Part shown: positions 18,240-26,906 of the stretch, one piece after another
How the letters are laid out: each line of letters starts with the position of its first letter
Position numbering within the stretch: position 1 is the stretch's first letter
Source: Sediminibacterium sp.
Lineage (GTDB): Bacteria; Bacteroidota; Bacteroidia; Chitinophagales; Chitinophagaceae
Length of the DNA: 64,000 nt
Assembly: GCF_030695065.1 (NCBI RefSeq)
Contig: NZ_JAUYTR010000009.1
Location: forward strand, 295,951-359,950
Direction: 5' to 3'
Position numbers and translations under genes: made by a program
The notes under the pieces: model-generated
Told to the model about the DNA's origin: nothing
Database searches by the model: none
The model's input: only the letters and a program-made list of their open reading frames with translations

Positions 18240-19127
18240 ATGAAAATTCAAGAGCAGCTAAGGGGTACAGGTGTTGCCGTTATAACACCTTTCACCAGTG
18301 ATAATAAAATAGATTTTACTGCACTAGGCAAGGTGATTGAGCACTTAATTATTAATAAAGTAGAATACCTTGTACTATTGGGCACTACAGGCGAAACGCC
18401 AGTTTTGTCTAACCCAGAAAAAATAGCCATATTAGAATATTCATATGATTTGGTGAATAAACGTGTGCCAATTGTTGTAGGAATTGGGGGCAATGATACA
18501 GCAGATTTAATTCATGATTTAGCCAACTTCCCTCTAGAAAAAGCTGCGGCCGTATTAAGTGCTTCACCGTATTATAATAAACCTTCTCAAGAAGGTATTT
18601 TTCAACACTACAAAATGGTAGCAGCAGCCTCTCCTCTTCCTATCATCTTATATAATGTACCAGGAAGAACAGGCCGCAATATGAGCGCGGCAACTACGCT
18701 TAGAATAGCCAATGAAATACCCAATATTATTGGAATTAAAGAAGCTAGTGGAGATATGCAACAATGCATGCAAATTTTAAAAGACCGCCCCAATGACTTC
18801 TTAGTATTAAGCGGAGATGATGCATTGGCTTTACCTCAATTGGCATGTGGCATGGAAGGGGTAATTAGCGTTGCAGCTAATGCCTTCCCGCTCGAATTTG
18901 GTGATATGGTTAGAGCTTGCTTGAATAACGACTATGTTAAAGCCAGATCAATTAATAACCATTTAATGACCCCTTATGATTTAATGTTTGTTGAAAACAA
19001 CCCAGCTGGTGTAAAAGCATTTATGGCCATTCAGGGATTAATAAACAACCAACTTCGAATGCCCAATGTTCCATTGAGCGAAGGGATTTTTAATCAAATT
19101 AAACATTGGATTAAGCAGCAAGATTAA
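18240..19127 (+). CDS. dapA: 4-hydroxy-tetrahydrodipicolinate synthase
   Basis: 295-aa (beta/alpha)8 aldolase condensing pyruvate with aspartate semialdehyde, the entry to lysine and diaminopimelate synthesis. The Schiff-base lysine is K167 (IIGIKEASGD), the catalytic tyrosine Y138 (LYNVPGRTG), and the LLGTTGETPVL loop holds the Thr pair of the proton relay. Standard length. It follows accA by 7 nt, so the two are probably co-transcribed. Confidence 0.97.
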   Translation: MKIQEQLRGTGVAVITPFTSDNKIDFTALGKVIEHLIINKVEYLVLLGTTGETPVLSNPEKIAILEYSYDLVNKRVPIVVGIGGNDTADLIHDLANFPLEKAAAVLSASPYYNKPSQEGIFQHYKMVAAASPLPIILYNVPGRTGRNMSAATTLRIANEIPNIIGIKEASGDMQQCMQILKDRPNDFLVLSGDDALALPQLACGMEGVISVAANAFPLEFGDMVRACLNNDYVKARSINNHLMTPYDLMFVENNPAGVKAFMAIQGLINNQLRMPNVPLSEGIFNQIKHWIKQQD

Positions 19128-19173
19128 TGCAATTGAACCTATTTAAGTACATTGGGTTATTCAATTCAATGTT

Positions 19174-20340
19174 ATGTATAAATTGGCGCTTAAAATTGCA
19201 TCTATCCTCGTTATTATAGCCGTACTTATTTTTTTTATTTATGTACCGGGCTATATAGATAAGTCTATGAACAAGGTTCAACTGAGGATCAAAAATCCCC
19301 CGAAAGTTGAATGGTATGATTCAATTCCTTTTATTGCCGATTTACATTGCGATCAATTATTATGGGATCGAGATGTATTAAAGGAGCATCAATATGGGCA
19401 TGTAGATGTACCTAGAATGCAAAAAGCCAATATGGCTTTACAAGTATTTAGCATTGTCACTAAAACTCCTAGAGGTATTAATATTGAAAATAATACGGCA
19501 GAAACAGACAATATTACTTTGCTGGGCATTGCACAATTAAGACCATTTAAGACATGGTTCAATTTAACGGAAAGAGCATTAAATCAATGCAATGAACTTC
19601 ATAATGCCGCAAAGGCATCTAATGGAAAATTAAGATTGATAACCAATAAAGCAGCTCTCAATCAATTTATTGTAGATAGAACTAAAGACAAGTTAATTAC
19701 TGCGGGCATGTTGGGAATTGAAGGCGCACATGCTTTAAATAATGACCTAAACAACTTAGATAAATTGTACGAAGCAGGGGTTAGATATATTGGTATAACT
19801 CATTTTTTTGACAACGAATGGGCCGGATCTGCCCATGGCGTAAAAAAAGCAGGTTTAACAACAAAAGGAATTTCCTTGATCAAAAAAATGAATGAACTAA
19901 AAATTACTATCGATCTTGCGCATGTTTCACCTGAAGCAATTGATGATATTTTAAAAATATCCAAACAGCCTGTCATCATTTCTCATACAGGCGTTCAAGG
20001 TGTATGCAACAATAGAAGAAACCTTTCAGACAAACACTTAGAAGCAATTGGCAAAAGAAATGGACTAGTAGGTATTGGGTTATGGGAGACCGCTGTTTGC
20101 GGTACCAATGCTGAGGCAACAGCAAAAAGTATTAGATATGTTGCAGACAAAATTGGAGTGACCAAAGTAGCACTAGGCTCAGATTTTGATGGAGCAATTG
20201 GCACCCATTTTGACGTTACCGGATTACCGCTTATAGTAAATGCATTACAAAAAGAGCATTTTACTAGAACAGAAATTGAACTTATATTAGGTGGAAATAT
20301 TCGTGATTTTTTCTTAGCAAACTTACCTGCGAGTAATTAG
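19174..20340 (+). CDS. Membrane-anchored M19 family dipeptidase
   Basis: 388-aa renal-dipeptidase-like zinc peptidase. An N-terminal helix (ASILVIIAVLIFFIYVPGYI) anchors it so the catalytic domain faces the periplasm. Metal-binding and catalytic signatures are ADLHCDQL (H58, D60), GIEGAHAL with the bridging Glu, TIDLAHVSPE, VIISHTGV and the C-terminal GSDFDGAIG. M19 enzymes hydrolyse dipeptides, including some D-amino-acid dipeptides. Its stop overlaps the convergent response-regulator stop by 4 nt, with no terminator between them. Confidence 0.92.
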   Translation: MYKLALKIASILVIIAVLIFFIYVPGYIDKSMNKVQLRIKNPPKVEWYDSIPFIADLHCDQLLWDRDVLKEHQYGHVDVPRMQKANMALQVFSIVTKTPRGINIENNTAETDNITLLGIAQLRPFKTWFNLTERALNQCNELHNAAKASNGKLRLITNKAALNQFIVDRTKDKLITAGMLGIEGAHALNNDLNNLDKLYEAGVRYIGITHFFDNEWAGSAHGVKKAGLTTKGISLIKKMNELKITIDLAHVSPEAIDDILKISKQPVIISHTGVQGVCNNRRNLSDKHLEAIGKRNGLVGIGLWETAVCGTNAEATAKSIRYVADKIGVTKVALGSDFDGAIGTHFDVTGLPLIVNALQKEHFTRTEIELILGGNIRDFFLANLPASN

Positions 20341-20759
20341 AAAAATTTTTGAACAAACTCATTCTCTTTCAATTCTGCCAAATTTTCCACACTGAGTGGT
20401 TTACTCACAAATTGAGCCACTACAGGAAATTTTTTGGCCCTTGAAAAATCTTCAGGGTCAATTGTTGAAGAAAGAATGATTACTTTGGTATTGGGCAACT
20501 TATCGGCAAATAATGGTATGTAGGCTTCTAAAAACTCCCAACCATTCATTACAGGCATGTTGATATCTAATAAAATCAAAGAAGGAGCTTCATCCACTGG
20601 CTGTGTACTAGTTGCAAAAAGATCCTTGAAATAATCAAGCGCATCACTACCATCAACAGCAGTTACTACATCGTTAGTAAACCCTGTCCTTTTCAAAAGT
20701 AGTTTTGAAATAGTTAGCGAAATACTATCATCATCTACACAAAGGATTTTATTAATCAT
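20337..20759 (-). CDS. Single-domain response regulator
   Basis: 140-aa stand-alone receiver. The acidic pocket D9-D11 (CVDDDS), phosphoacceptor D65 (LLDINMPVMNG), switch S97/S98 (IILSST) and K120 (FVSKPL) are all present, so it should be phosphorylatable. There is no output domain, as in CheY/Rcp1-like proteins common in Bacteroidota. No histidine kinase gene is in the window. It sits at the edge of the polysaccharide locus, 77 nt upstream of a GT2 gene on the same strand. Confidence 0.93.
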   Translation of the reverse strand: MINKILCVDDDSISLTISKLLLKRTGFTNDVVTAVDGSDALDYFKDLFATSTQPVDEAPSLILLDINMPVMNGWEFLEAYIPLFADKLPNTKVIILSSTIDPEDFSRAKKFPVVAQFVSKPLSVENLAELKENEFVQKFF

Positions 20760-20836
20760 CTAGCTAAAGTTCTGCTTTTACAAATGGTGTACTAATTGTT
20801 ACTATTGAAGGTACATTAAAAAAAAATAAACACAAA

Positions 20837-22003
20837 CTATTTTCGTTTAGCTTTTTCCCATAAAACAGATTGTTCTCCAAAGAAATATCTAGCAAATCCA
20901 GCAATAACTGCATAATTCATTAAACAAAAATAATAGGGTATAAAGAATACTTTTATTTTAAGTTGCCTTTGCTCCATTACCCACCCTAGTAAAGCTGCTA
21001 CATAAAAAACCAGCTGTCCTAGTAACATTAACCCGTAGATAGTTGAATAGCCCTGGTTTATTACTAATGCAATATTGATAAAAAAAGCAGAAATCATTAA
21101 ATAAGGAGTAACTACCCATCGTAAGATTCGATGACTAATATATTCAAAACTTAAAATAGGCTGCTTGAATGGCAAAAGCAAAGCCTTTAATCGAATGGTA
21201 GATTGTACCCCGCCGGCAGCTATTCTAATTTTACGTTTTAACTCCTCCCCTGTATTGGCTGATGCAAGTTCAGAGGCGAAAGCATCTGGTTCATACACAA
21301 TTTTATACCCCTTTAATGCAATATTCATCGATATCATAAAATCGTCTAAAATAGTGTCTGGAGCAACTGGCTCATACAAATTTGTTCTTATACTAAACAA
21401 TTCACCTGCAGCACCAACCACTGAATACAACTCCGAATCCCATTTTTTTAATTTAGACTCATATTTCCAATAAAAACCTTCTCCAGCTGTTGCATCAGCA
21501 TTATCATCAATCTGTACTCTTTTTTCCCCAGCAATTGCTCCTACTTTTTCATCTTGATAATGCCTACACATCAATAGAATGGCATCCTTATTCAACATTG
21601 TATTTGCATCTGTAAAAACAACAACCTCCGTTTCTACCTTACCCATTGCACGGTGAACAGCTGCTATTTTACCGCTTCTTCCTGGCTCATGCATCCCCAA
21701 TATTTGAGGGTATTTGGCAATAATCGCAGGTGTTTCATCCGTTGAACCATCTGAAATAAAAACAAATCGAATTTTGTCTTTTGGATAATTTAAAGCCAGT
21801 GTATTTACAATTTTTTCTTCAATACAATAAGCTTCATTGTATGCGGCAACTACTACAGTAACAGTAGGGGTATATCCTAAATCAGGAATGACTTTTTTCC
21901 CGAATAGTAAAGCTTTAATTTTTAAAAGCAAAAATAAGAGTAATCCATACCCCAAATAGGTGTACAAGATGATGGTAATTGAAATCCAAAAAAATAGTTC
22001 CAT
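20837..22003 (-). CDS. Glycosyltransferase family 2, membrane-bound
   Basis: 388-aa processive-type GT2. An N-terminal membrane helix precedes the GT-A domain: TVTVVVAAYNEAYCIEEKI (nucleotide binding), VFISDGSTDET, VVFTDANTM (DxD-equivalent) and LDDFMISMNIA. Three or so C-terminal helices follow (about 300-375). This topology matches cellulose-synthase/IcaA-like enzymes acting at the inner face of the cytoplasmic membrane. Downstream neighbour of another GT2 gene, 8 nt apart. Donor sugar unknown. Confidence 0.9.
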   Translation of the reverse strand: MELFFWISITIILYTYLGYGLLLFLLLKIKALLFGKKVIPDLGYTPTVTVVVAAYNEAYCIEEKIVNTLALNYPKDKIRFVFISDGSTDETPAIIAKYPQILGMHEPGRSGKIAAVHRAMGKVETEVVVFTDANTMLNKDAILLMCRHYQDEKVGAIAGEKRVQIDDNADATAGEGFYWKYESKLKKWDSELYSVVGAAGELFSIRTNLYEPVAPDTILDDFMISMNIALKGYKIVYEPDAFASELASANTGEELKRKIRIAAGGVQSTIRLKALLLPFKQPILSFEYISHRILRWVVTPYLMISAFFINIALVINQGYSTIYGLMLLGQLVFYVAALLGWVMEQRQLKIKVFFIPYYFCLMNYAVIAGFARYFFGEQSVLWEKAKRK

Positions 22004-22011
22004 AAAATAAG

Positions 22012-22923
22012 TTAAGGCTTATATCCTAAATGATTGCTGTTAATTCCATTAGTTAAATTCCACCAAATAGCCCTTAGAAGTTGTTTGATGAAACCATGAT
22101 TTTTTTCTTTTAAATAGCTGATAATATTCCTTGGAGTAACTATCAATAAAAAATAAATATAGAAGCAAATGGCTTTGAATAAAGGGGCATTCCTTCTTAT
22201 GAATAGGATTCGATTCCGATTCATATAATATTCTTTTAGTGCACTTTTTTTGCCAACCGAAACAGATTCTTTATGAAATATAGTTGCCTTCATATTTACC
22301 CAAACTTCAAAGCCGTTGTTTCTTATTCTATCTGCCCAATCCAATTCCTCATAATATAAAAAGAAGTTCTCGGCCATAGGACCAGCTTTTTCTATTGCAG
22401 CTTTTGTTACCATCATTGCTGCCCCATGAGCAAATCCCGTAGGTCCAACTAATTGATCATATTGACCTTTGTCTGTTTCAAATTGACCAATACAACTATT
22501 TCTTGCAGTAATGTAATTCATTGGAGTGTACCCCGCGTATTGAAGCATAGTAGGCTGATCATAATACAACAATTTAGGAGATATTACTCCAATTGAAGGA
22601 TAACTATTTAATGTGTTTACCAAAGTTTCAATAAGTCCTTCTGTAAACTCAGTATCGTTGTTTACAAAGAATAAATAATCACCAGTAGCAACAGACAACC
22701 CAAGGTTATTACCTCCAGCAAAGCCAAGATTGGTTGCTGAACGTATGAAAATTACTTCTGGATACTTAACTTTCCATTGGGGTACAGGATCTTCTTTACT
22801 CCCATTGTCTACTACTATTATTTCAATATTGGTATAGCTGTTTTTATCTCGTATTGAATTGAGCAATTCATCAGTTACATAGCTATGATTAAAGTTGACT
22901 GTTATTATAGAAACTCTTTTCAT
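22012..22923 (-). CDS. Glycosyltransferase family 2 (rhamnosyltransferase-like)
   Basis: 303-aa GT2 with a GT-A fold: VSIITVNFNHSYVTDELL at the start, EIIVVDNGS, ATNLGFAGGNNLG, YLFFVNNDTEF (DxD) and FLYYEELDWADRIR. The FAGGNNxG and EELDWxxR motifs are typical of WbbL-like rhamnosyl/deoxysugar transferases of O-antigen loci. A hydrophobic segment near the C-terminus (FKAICFYIYFLLIVTP) suggests peripheral membrane attachment. Same operon as the preceding GT2. Confidence 0.9.
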   Translation of the reverse strand: MKRVSIITVNFNHSYVTDELLNSIRDKNSYTNIEIIVVDNGSKEDPVPQWKVKYPEVIFIRSATNLGFAGGNNLGLSVATGDYLFFVNNDTEFTEGLIETLVNTLNSYPSIGVISPKLLYYDQPTMLQYAGYTPMNYITARNSCIGQFETDKGQYDQLVGPTGFAHGAAMMVTKAAIEKAGPMAENFFLYYEELDWADRIRNNGFEVWVNMKATIFHKESVSVGKKSALKEYYMNRNRILFIRRNAPLFKAICFYIYFLLIVTPRNIISYLKEKNHGFIKQLLRAIWWNLTNGINSNHLGYKP

Positions 22924-22990
22924 TTATCTAAACCTAGTATTAGTAACGTAAATTATCTAAATTAGCGGAGAATGTGAAATATTAGGTAAA

Positions 22991-23485
22991 ATGGCTACAG
23001 ACAACAGTCAGGTTTTAAAAGTAGAAAGAGTATTTGCTGAACTTTTAGAAGAGTTAGAAAAGCAACCCGTGAGCAAACAAAAAGCTATGGAAATGCAACA
23101 CCTTTTCTTGCATACAATGGAAAAAACTTATAAGGTAAGTAGTCTGAGCTCTTACCATGATGATGACGCTAAAGGGAATGAAGAAATGGTATTAGATATG
23201 GATAAGTTATTAAGACAGCATCGTTCATTTAGTGTCAAAAACTTACCCGATAAAGCCATCAATTGGGCCGCTGGATTAGCCTATTCTGGTGTAGGCTTAT
23301 TATTCATTACCATTGGGTTTTTAATGATTGTAACCCCAACATCTGCAGAATTTGAAATAGCAACTTTATTTTACTTCAACGAATACGATGGATTCACCGT
23401 TTTAGATGCTTTTGCTCTAGTAGTAATCTTTATTGGGATATTCTTTTTTATTAAAGCATTTGTTGCTCAAGATAAAAAAGAGTGA
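22991..23485 (+). CDS. Conserved-looking two-helix membrane protein, function unknown
   Basis: 164-aa protein not recognised as a named family. Residues 1-95 are hydrophilic and helical, with an acidic middle (HDDDAKGNEEMVLDMDKL). Two membrane helices follow, about 98-122 (AGLAYSGVGLLFITIGFLMIV) and 138-158 (LDAFALVVIFIGIFFFIKAFV), separated by a short aromatic/acidic loop. It is the only plus-strand gene within the minus-strand arm of the polysaccharide locus, divergent from a GT2 gene and convergent (3-nt gap) with the GT14-like gene. Confidence 0.75.
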   Translation: MATDNSQVLKVERVFAELLEELEKQPVSKQKAMEMQHLFLHTMEKTYKVSSLSSYHDDDAKGNEEMVLDMDKLLRQHRSFSVKNLPDKAINWAAGLAYSGVGLLFITIGFLMIVTPTSAEFEIATLFYFNEYDGFTVLDAFALVVIFIGIFFFIKAFVAQDKKE

Positions 23486-23488
23486 TAA

Positions 23489-24328
23489 TTACTGAATTGC
23501 TTTATCAATCATTTCAAGAACATCATCATTTGCAGCAAATTTTCTAGCGAAGAATTTTCCCGAATGCATAAACGAATCGAAATCTTCTTTAGTTAATATC
23601 TTAGGATTTTTATTCCCTTCCGACCAATCTATATATCTAAGGTTATTCCCAATAATATCTTCTCTAAAGGAAGAATTATATAAAAGAGTTTGAAAAATAA
23701 GCTCATCAGGTGCCCAAGTGTAGCGGAAAAATTTTACAATTTTCGGTGAAGAATCTAATCGCTTAATAAGAAAAACAATATGCTTGAGTGTTATTGTAAA
23801 CCACTGTGATCTACCAACAGGAATTAGGCCATCTGGCATTTTTCTATTTGGTAGAATAAAATTTACTAGATTTTGAATCTTAAACTTACCAGGAAAATGC
23901 CAATGATTAAAATGATATTCTTTTACCCTAGAAATAGCTTCTTTCCATTCAGTTTCTACATCCAAACAATGCATAAAAGCTTTACCAGGATTTTCATTCA
24001 AAAAAGCATGAAAGTCTTTAGCAGATTTAATGGGATAATCTTGTGCACTGAGCAAATTAACATAGTCTATGTTGAGTCCTGATGAAACAATTTCTTTAAA
24101 CCCATTAATGGTTGCTTCAACCATACTATAGGTTGCCCATTGAATATCAACTCGGTTTTGAATAAAATGGACATTTTGGTTACTCGCTAAAGCCAATTCA
24201 AAATCTTGAATATTCGATTTTAAATCTGCATGAATAAAAAAAACCGTGTTTTGATAAGACAGCCTATTTACCAAACGACACAATTGGTCTGGATTAGCAT
24301 GAACTAATATAAAATGGGCTACCATCAT
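23489..24328 (-). CDS. GT14-like beta-1,6-N-acetylglucosaminyltransferase family protein
   Basis: 279-aa Branch-type (core-2/I-branching) glycosyltransferase. Supporting segments: AHFILVHANPDQLCRLV at the N-terminus, FFIHADLKS, NRVDIQWATYSMVEATI, YVNLLSAQDYPIKS and WAPDELIFQTLL near the C-terminus. In eukaryotes this family adds GlcNAc in beta-1,6 linkage; bacterial members include xylosyltransferase-like enzymes, so the donor is uncertain. It is closely similar in motif order to the gene at 60022-60879, making them paralogues. It follows the flippase gene by 3 nt. Confidence 0.88.
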   Translation of the reverse strand: MMVAHFILVHANPDQLCRLVNRLSYQNTVFFIHADLKSNIQDFELALASNQNVHFIQNRVDIQWATYSMVEATINGFKEIVSSGLNIDYVNLLSAQDYPIKSAKDFHAFLNENPGKAFMHCLDVETEWKEAISRVKEYHFNHWHFPGKFKIQNLVNFILPNRKMPDGLIPVGRSQWFTITLKHIVFLIKRLDSSPKIVKFFRYTWAPDELIFQTLLYNSSFREDIIGNNLRYIDWSEGNKNPKILTKEDFDSFMHSGKFFARKFAANDDVLEMIDKAIQ

Positions 24329-24331
24329 TTA

Positions 24332-25663
24332 CTACTTTTTTAAAAAATTTTTGCGTACCATTTTTCTAATATTAATATATCCTGAAGTAAATACCAAAGA
24401 CAATTTAAAGGGTATATGTTTATTAAAACAATAATACCCATAAAATATTCCAACAATTAGGGGTAAACTAGTGGCAAATGCAGCACCGTATAAATTTCCA
24501 GTTAGATAAATACCCACAAAATCGCCAATTACATTTACTAATAACATTAATAATACCTTGATGAAATTGGCTTTTGGCTGATGAATAATATCTAACGAAA
24601 CTGCAATGAAACGATCAATTGGGTAAAATATAGCTAAAACCATCATAATTCTAAGTAAGTTAGCTGCTTCAGAATCTACATATTTCCCTCCTCCTAATAA
24701 CCCTGTTGCTATATCAGCAAATAAGATTGCGCCTAAAGCAAGGGGAACAAAGGCCAAGGTTAAAGTTCCAGCATACTTTTGTAGAATATAAGCAACTTCC
24801 CTTTTATTCCCATTATTAAATGCTTTAGCCAAAGAAGACATTGCTGTAGCCAAGGTACTACGCAATGGAATTTCAATGATTTCCATTAACCTACCTGGCA
24901 AATTATAAATAGCTACAGCAGCAGGGCCTAACATATAAGCCACAATAAAAGTATCTGCACTTCTTAACATATTGGCACTTATAGTGGTTCCAACACTAAA
25001 TTTTCCAAAATGATAAATCTCTTTGACACAATTTTTTGTTTTTGCAAATAGGGAAGATATACCAGACCAACCGGTTAAAATTGCAATGATACTTGCTAAA
25101 GACGCAGAAGCAAGATTTACAATAAAAACAGATTGCAAGTTCAATTGATCAAACACAATTAGCGCAACAATGGACAAAATAAAACTGCCTTGAGTAATTA
25201 CACGAAGAATCAACAACTTATCGAATTTTTGATCTGCTTGTAAAATCCAAGAAGCAATTCCAGAAGGTAAAGTAGCTACAAAGCTTAGTCCAAACCATTG
25301 TATAATTACTAATACAGCAGGGTCCTGAAAAGAATTGATAAATGGAATAAAGGCCAAGTTAATTAATCCCATTACCAGCGTAATTAAAATCGCTAAATAC
25401 CATACAGAACCTAACACTTCATTAGCTCTATCTTTTGAAGTGCCTGTATAAAATTTCACTAATGCAATTTGTAAAAATCCAGTCCTGAAAGTATCTAATA
25501 AAACCGCTACAGTTTGAAAGAAAACCCAATACCCAATCTCTTCTACTGTTAATGCCCTATATAATACTGCAACAGTAATCATTGCTAAAACCGACATAGC
25601 CCCATTACCTGCAAGAGATAAAAAGTGTTTATTATTGAGCTTATGAATCAGTTTATTCAGCAT
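24332..25663 (-). CDS. Polysaccharide flippase (Wzx/MATE-like)
   Basis: 443-aa integral membrane protein with 12 or so hydrophobic helices and family-typical segments LAGNGAMSVLAMITVAVLYR, FQTVAVLLDTFRTG, FSVGTTISANMLRSADTFIV and GAAFATSLPLIVG. The MOP-superfamily Wzx proteins flip undecaprenyl-diphosphate-linked repeat units to the periplasm. Its position between a GT4 and a GT14-like gene supports this role over a general drug exporter. Confidence 0.9.
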   Translation of the reverse strand: MLNKLIHKLNNKHFLSLAGNGAMSVLAMITVAVLYRALTVEEIGYWVFFQTVAVLLDTFRTGFLQIALVKFYTGTSKDRANEVLGSVWYLAILITLVMGLINLAFIPFINSFQDPAVLVIIQWFGLSFVATLPSGIASWILQADQKFDKLLILRVITQGSFILSIVALIVFDQLNLQSVFIVNLASASLASIIAILTGWSGISSLFAKTKNCVKEIYHFGKFSVGTTISANMLRSADTFIVAYMLGPAAVAIYNLPGRLMEIIEIPLRSTLATAMSSLAKAFNNGNKREVAYILQKYAGTLTLAFVPLALGAILFADIATGLLGGGKYVDSEAANLLRIMMVLAIFYPIDRFIAVSLDIIHQPKANFIKVLLMLLVNVIGDFVGIYLTGNLYGAAFATSLPLIVGIFYGYYCFNKHIPFKLSLVFTSGYINIRKMVRKNFLKK

Positions 25664-25703
25664 ATAAATTCAAGTAAATAGCTAAAATTAATTAAATATA
25701 AGC

Positions 25704-26897
25704 CTATAAATGCTTTTGAATTGCTTTATATATTTCAGCAACACTATTTTCCCAAGTATGTGTTGAGGCAAAATCCTTTCGAGCATTTTCTAAATCATTA
25801 GTATTTTCTTTATGGGCTTTTGCAATTAAATCAATGTATTCTCTAGCCGTTTTAGCCAAATAAGTATGACCACTAAACACCGCTTCCATAAAGGGGGTGC
25901 TTGTAGCTACTACTGGTTTACCCATAGCTAAATATTCATCAATTTTTCTAGGATAGTTCCCAATGGTGACTTGACTCACCACTTGAGGATTTAAACAAAT
26001 ATCAAAAGAATGAATATATTCTGGCAATAGTGAAGGACTCTTTGAACCTAAAAAATAAACATTACTTAATTCATGAAGTTGACTTTTCAAAAACATTTCA
26101 TCTTCAGGGCCGACCAATAAGATACTCCAATTAGGTTTAGCTTTTGCAATTTCAACTAAAAGTTCAATATCTAATCGCAAGCCACTTAATGCCCCTACAT
26201 ATCCAATTTTAAGCCCTTTAATTTGCTGAACATCAATAGGCAATTCAGTGGAAGTGTATTTCATAAATAAATCTAACTCACATCCCTGCCCTACATAATA
26301 AGAATGCGGATTGTATTCCCTACAGTAATCGGCTAAATAGGTAGAATTTGCAACACAGATATCCGAATCAGCTATCAATTTAGGTTCTAACTTTTCACCA
26401 TGTCTTTTCCAATAATCCACCGCCAACATATAATCACGAGAGTAATAAACCGTTAGTTTTGGCTTTAACAGTTCTTTTAAATGAAAGCTCCTAAACATAT
26501 CATTGTCATTAAACAAAATATAATCAGAAAAGCCTAGTGTTTGAATTGCGTTTAAAATAGATTTTGCAAATCTTTCATTATTAATTCTATTTAAATACTT
26601 AAAAACAGTATGAATTTTAATCCAATTAATCGACTCTATAATAGTGTCAGGATAAAGATTCCACATAGAGGGATTTATTTGAACAAGCCCCGACTCTTTA
26701 TGCTTGATTATATTATTTCTTTTCACAATTTTCGGGTCAGTTGACCCTTTAATTAAACTCACTCTATCCAATGCTGAATTCACATAAAGTACTCTGTTAT
26801 GCTTACTGAATTCTAATGCAATGTTTTTACAATTACTTCCAATTTCCACATCCCAAGGTTGCTGACCAACAATGATAATATCCCTTCCTGTTAGCAT
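25704..26897 (-). CDS. Glycosyltransferase family 4/1 (GT-B)
   Basis: 397-aa GT-B glycosyltransferase. The N-terminal Rossmann half begins with RDIIIVGQQPWDVEIGSNCK; the C-terminal half carries KIGYVGALSGLRLD, WSILLVGPEDE, VYFLGSKSPSLLPEYI and the donor-binding YPRKIDEYLAMGKPVVAT (usual E-x7-E style motif is weak). No membrane helices. It lies 9 nt downstream of the O-antigen polymerase/ligase-like gene and 40 nt before the flippase gene. Donor and acceptor unknown. Confidence 0.88.
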   Translation of the reverse strand: MLTGRDIIIVGQQPWDVEIGSNCKNIALEFSKHNRVLYVNSALDRVSLIKGSTDPKIVKRNNIIKHKESGLVQINPSMWNLYPDTIIESINWIKIHTVFKYLNRINNERFAKSILNAIQTLGFSDYILFNDNDMFRSFHLKELLKPKLTVYYSRDYMLAVDYWKRHGEKLEPKLIADSDICVANSTYLADYCREYNPHSYYVGQGCELDLFMKYTSTELPIDVQQIKGLKIGYVGALSGLRLDIELLVEIAKAKPNWSILLVGPEDEMFLKSQLHELSNVYFLGSKSPSLLPEYIHSFDICLNPQVVSQVTIGNYPRKIDEYLAMGKPVVATSTPFMEAVFSGHTYLAKTAREYIDLIAKAHKENTNDLENARKDFASTHTWENSVAEIYKAIQKHL

Positions 26898-26906
26898 AGT
26901 GAAATT

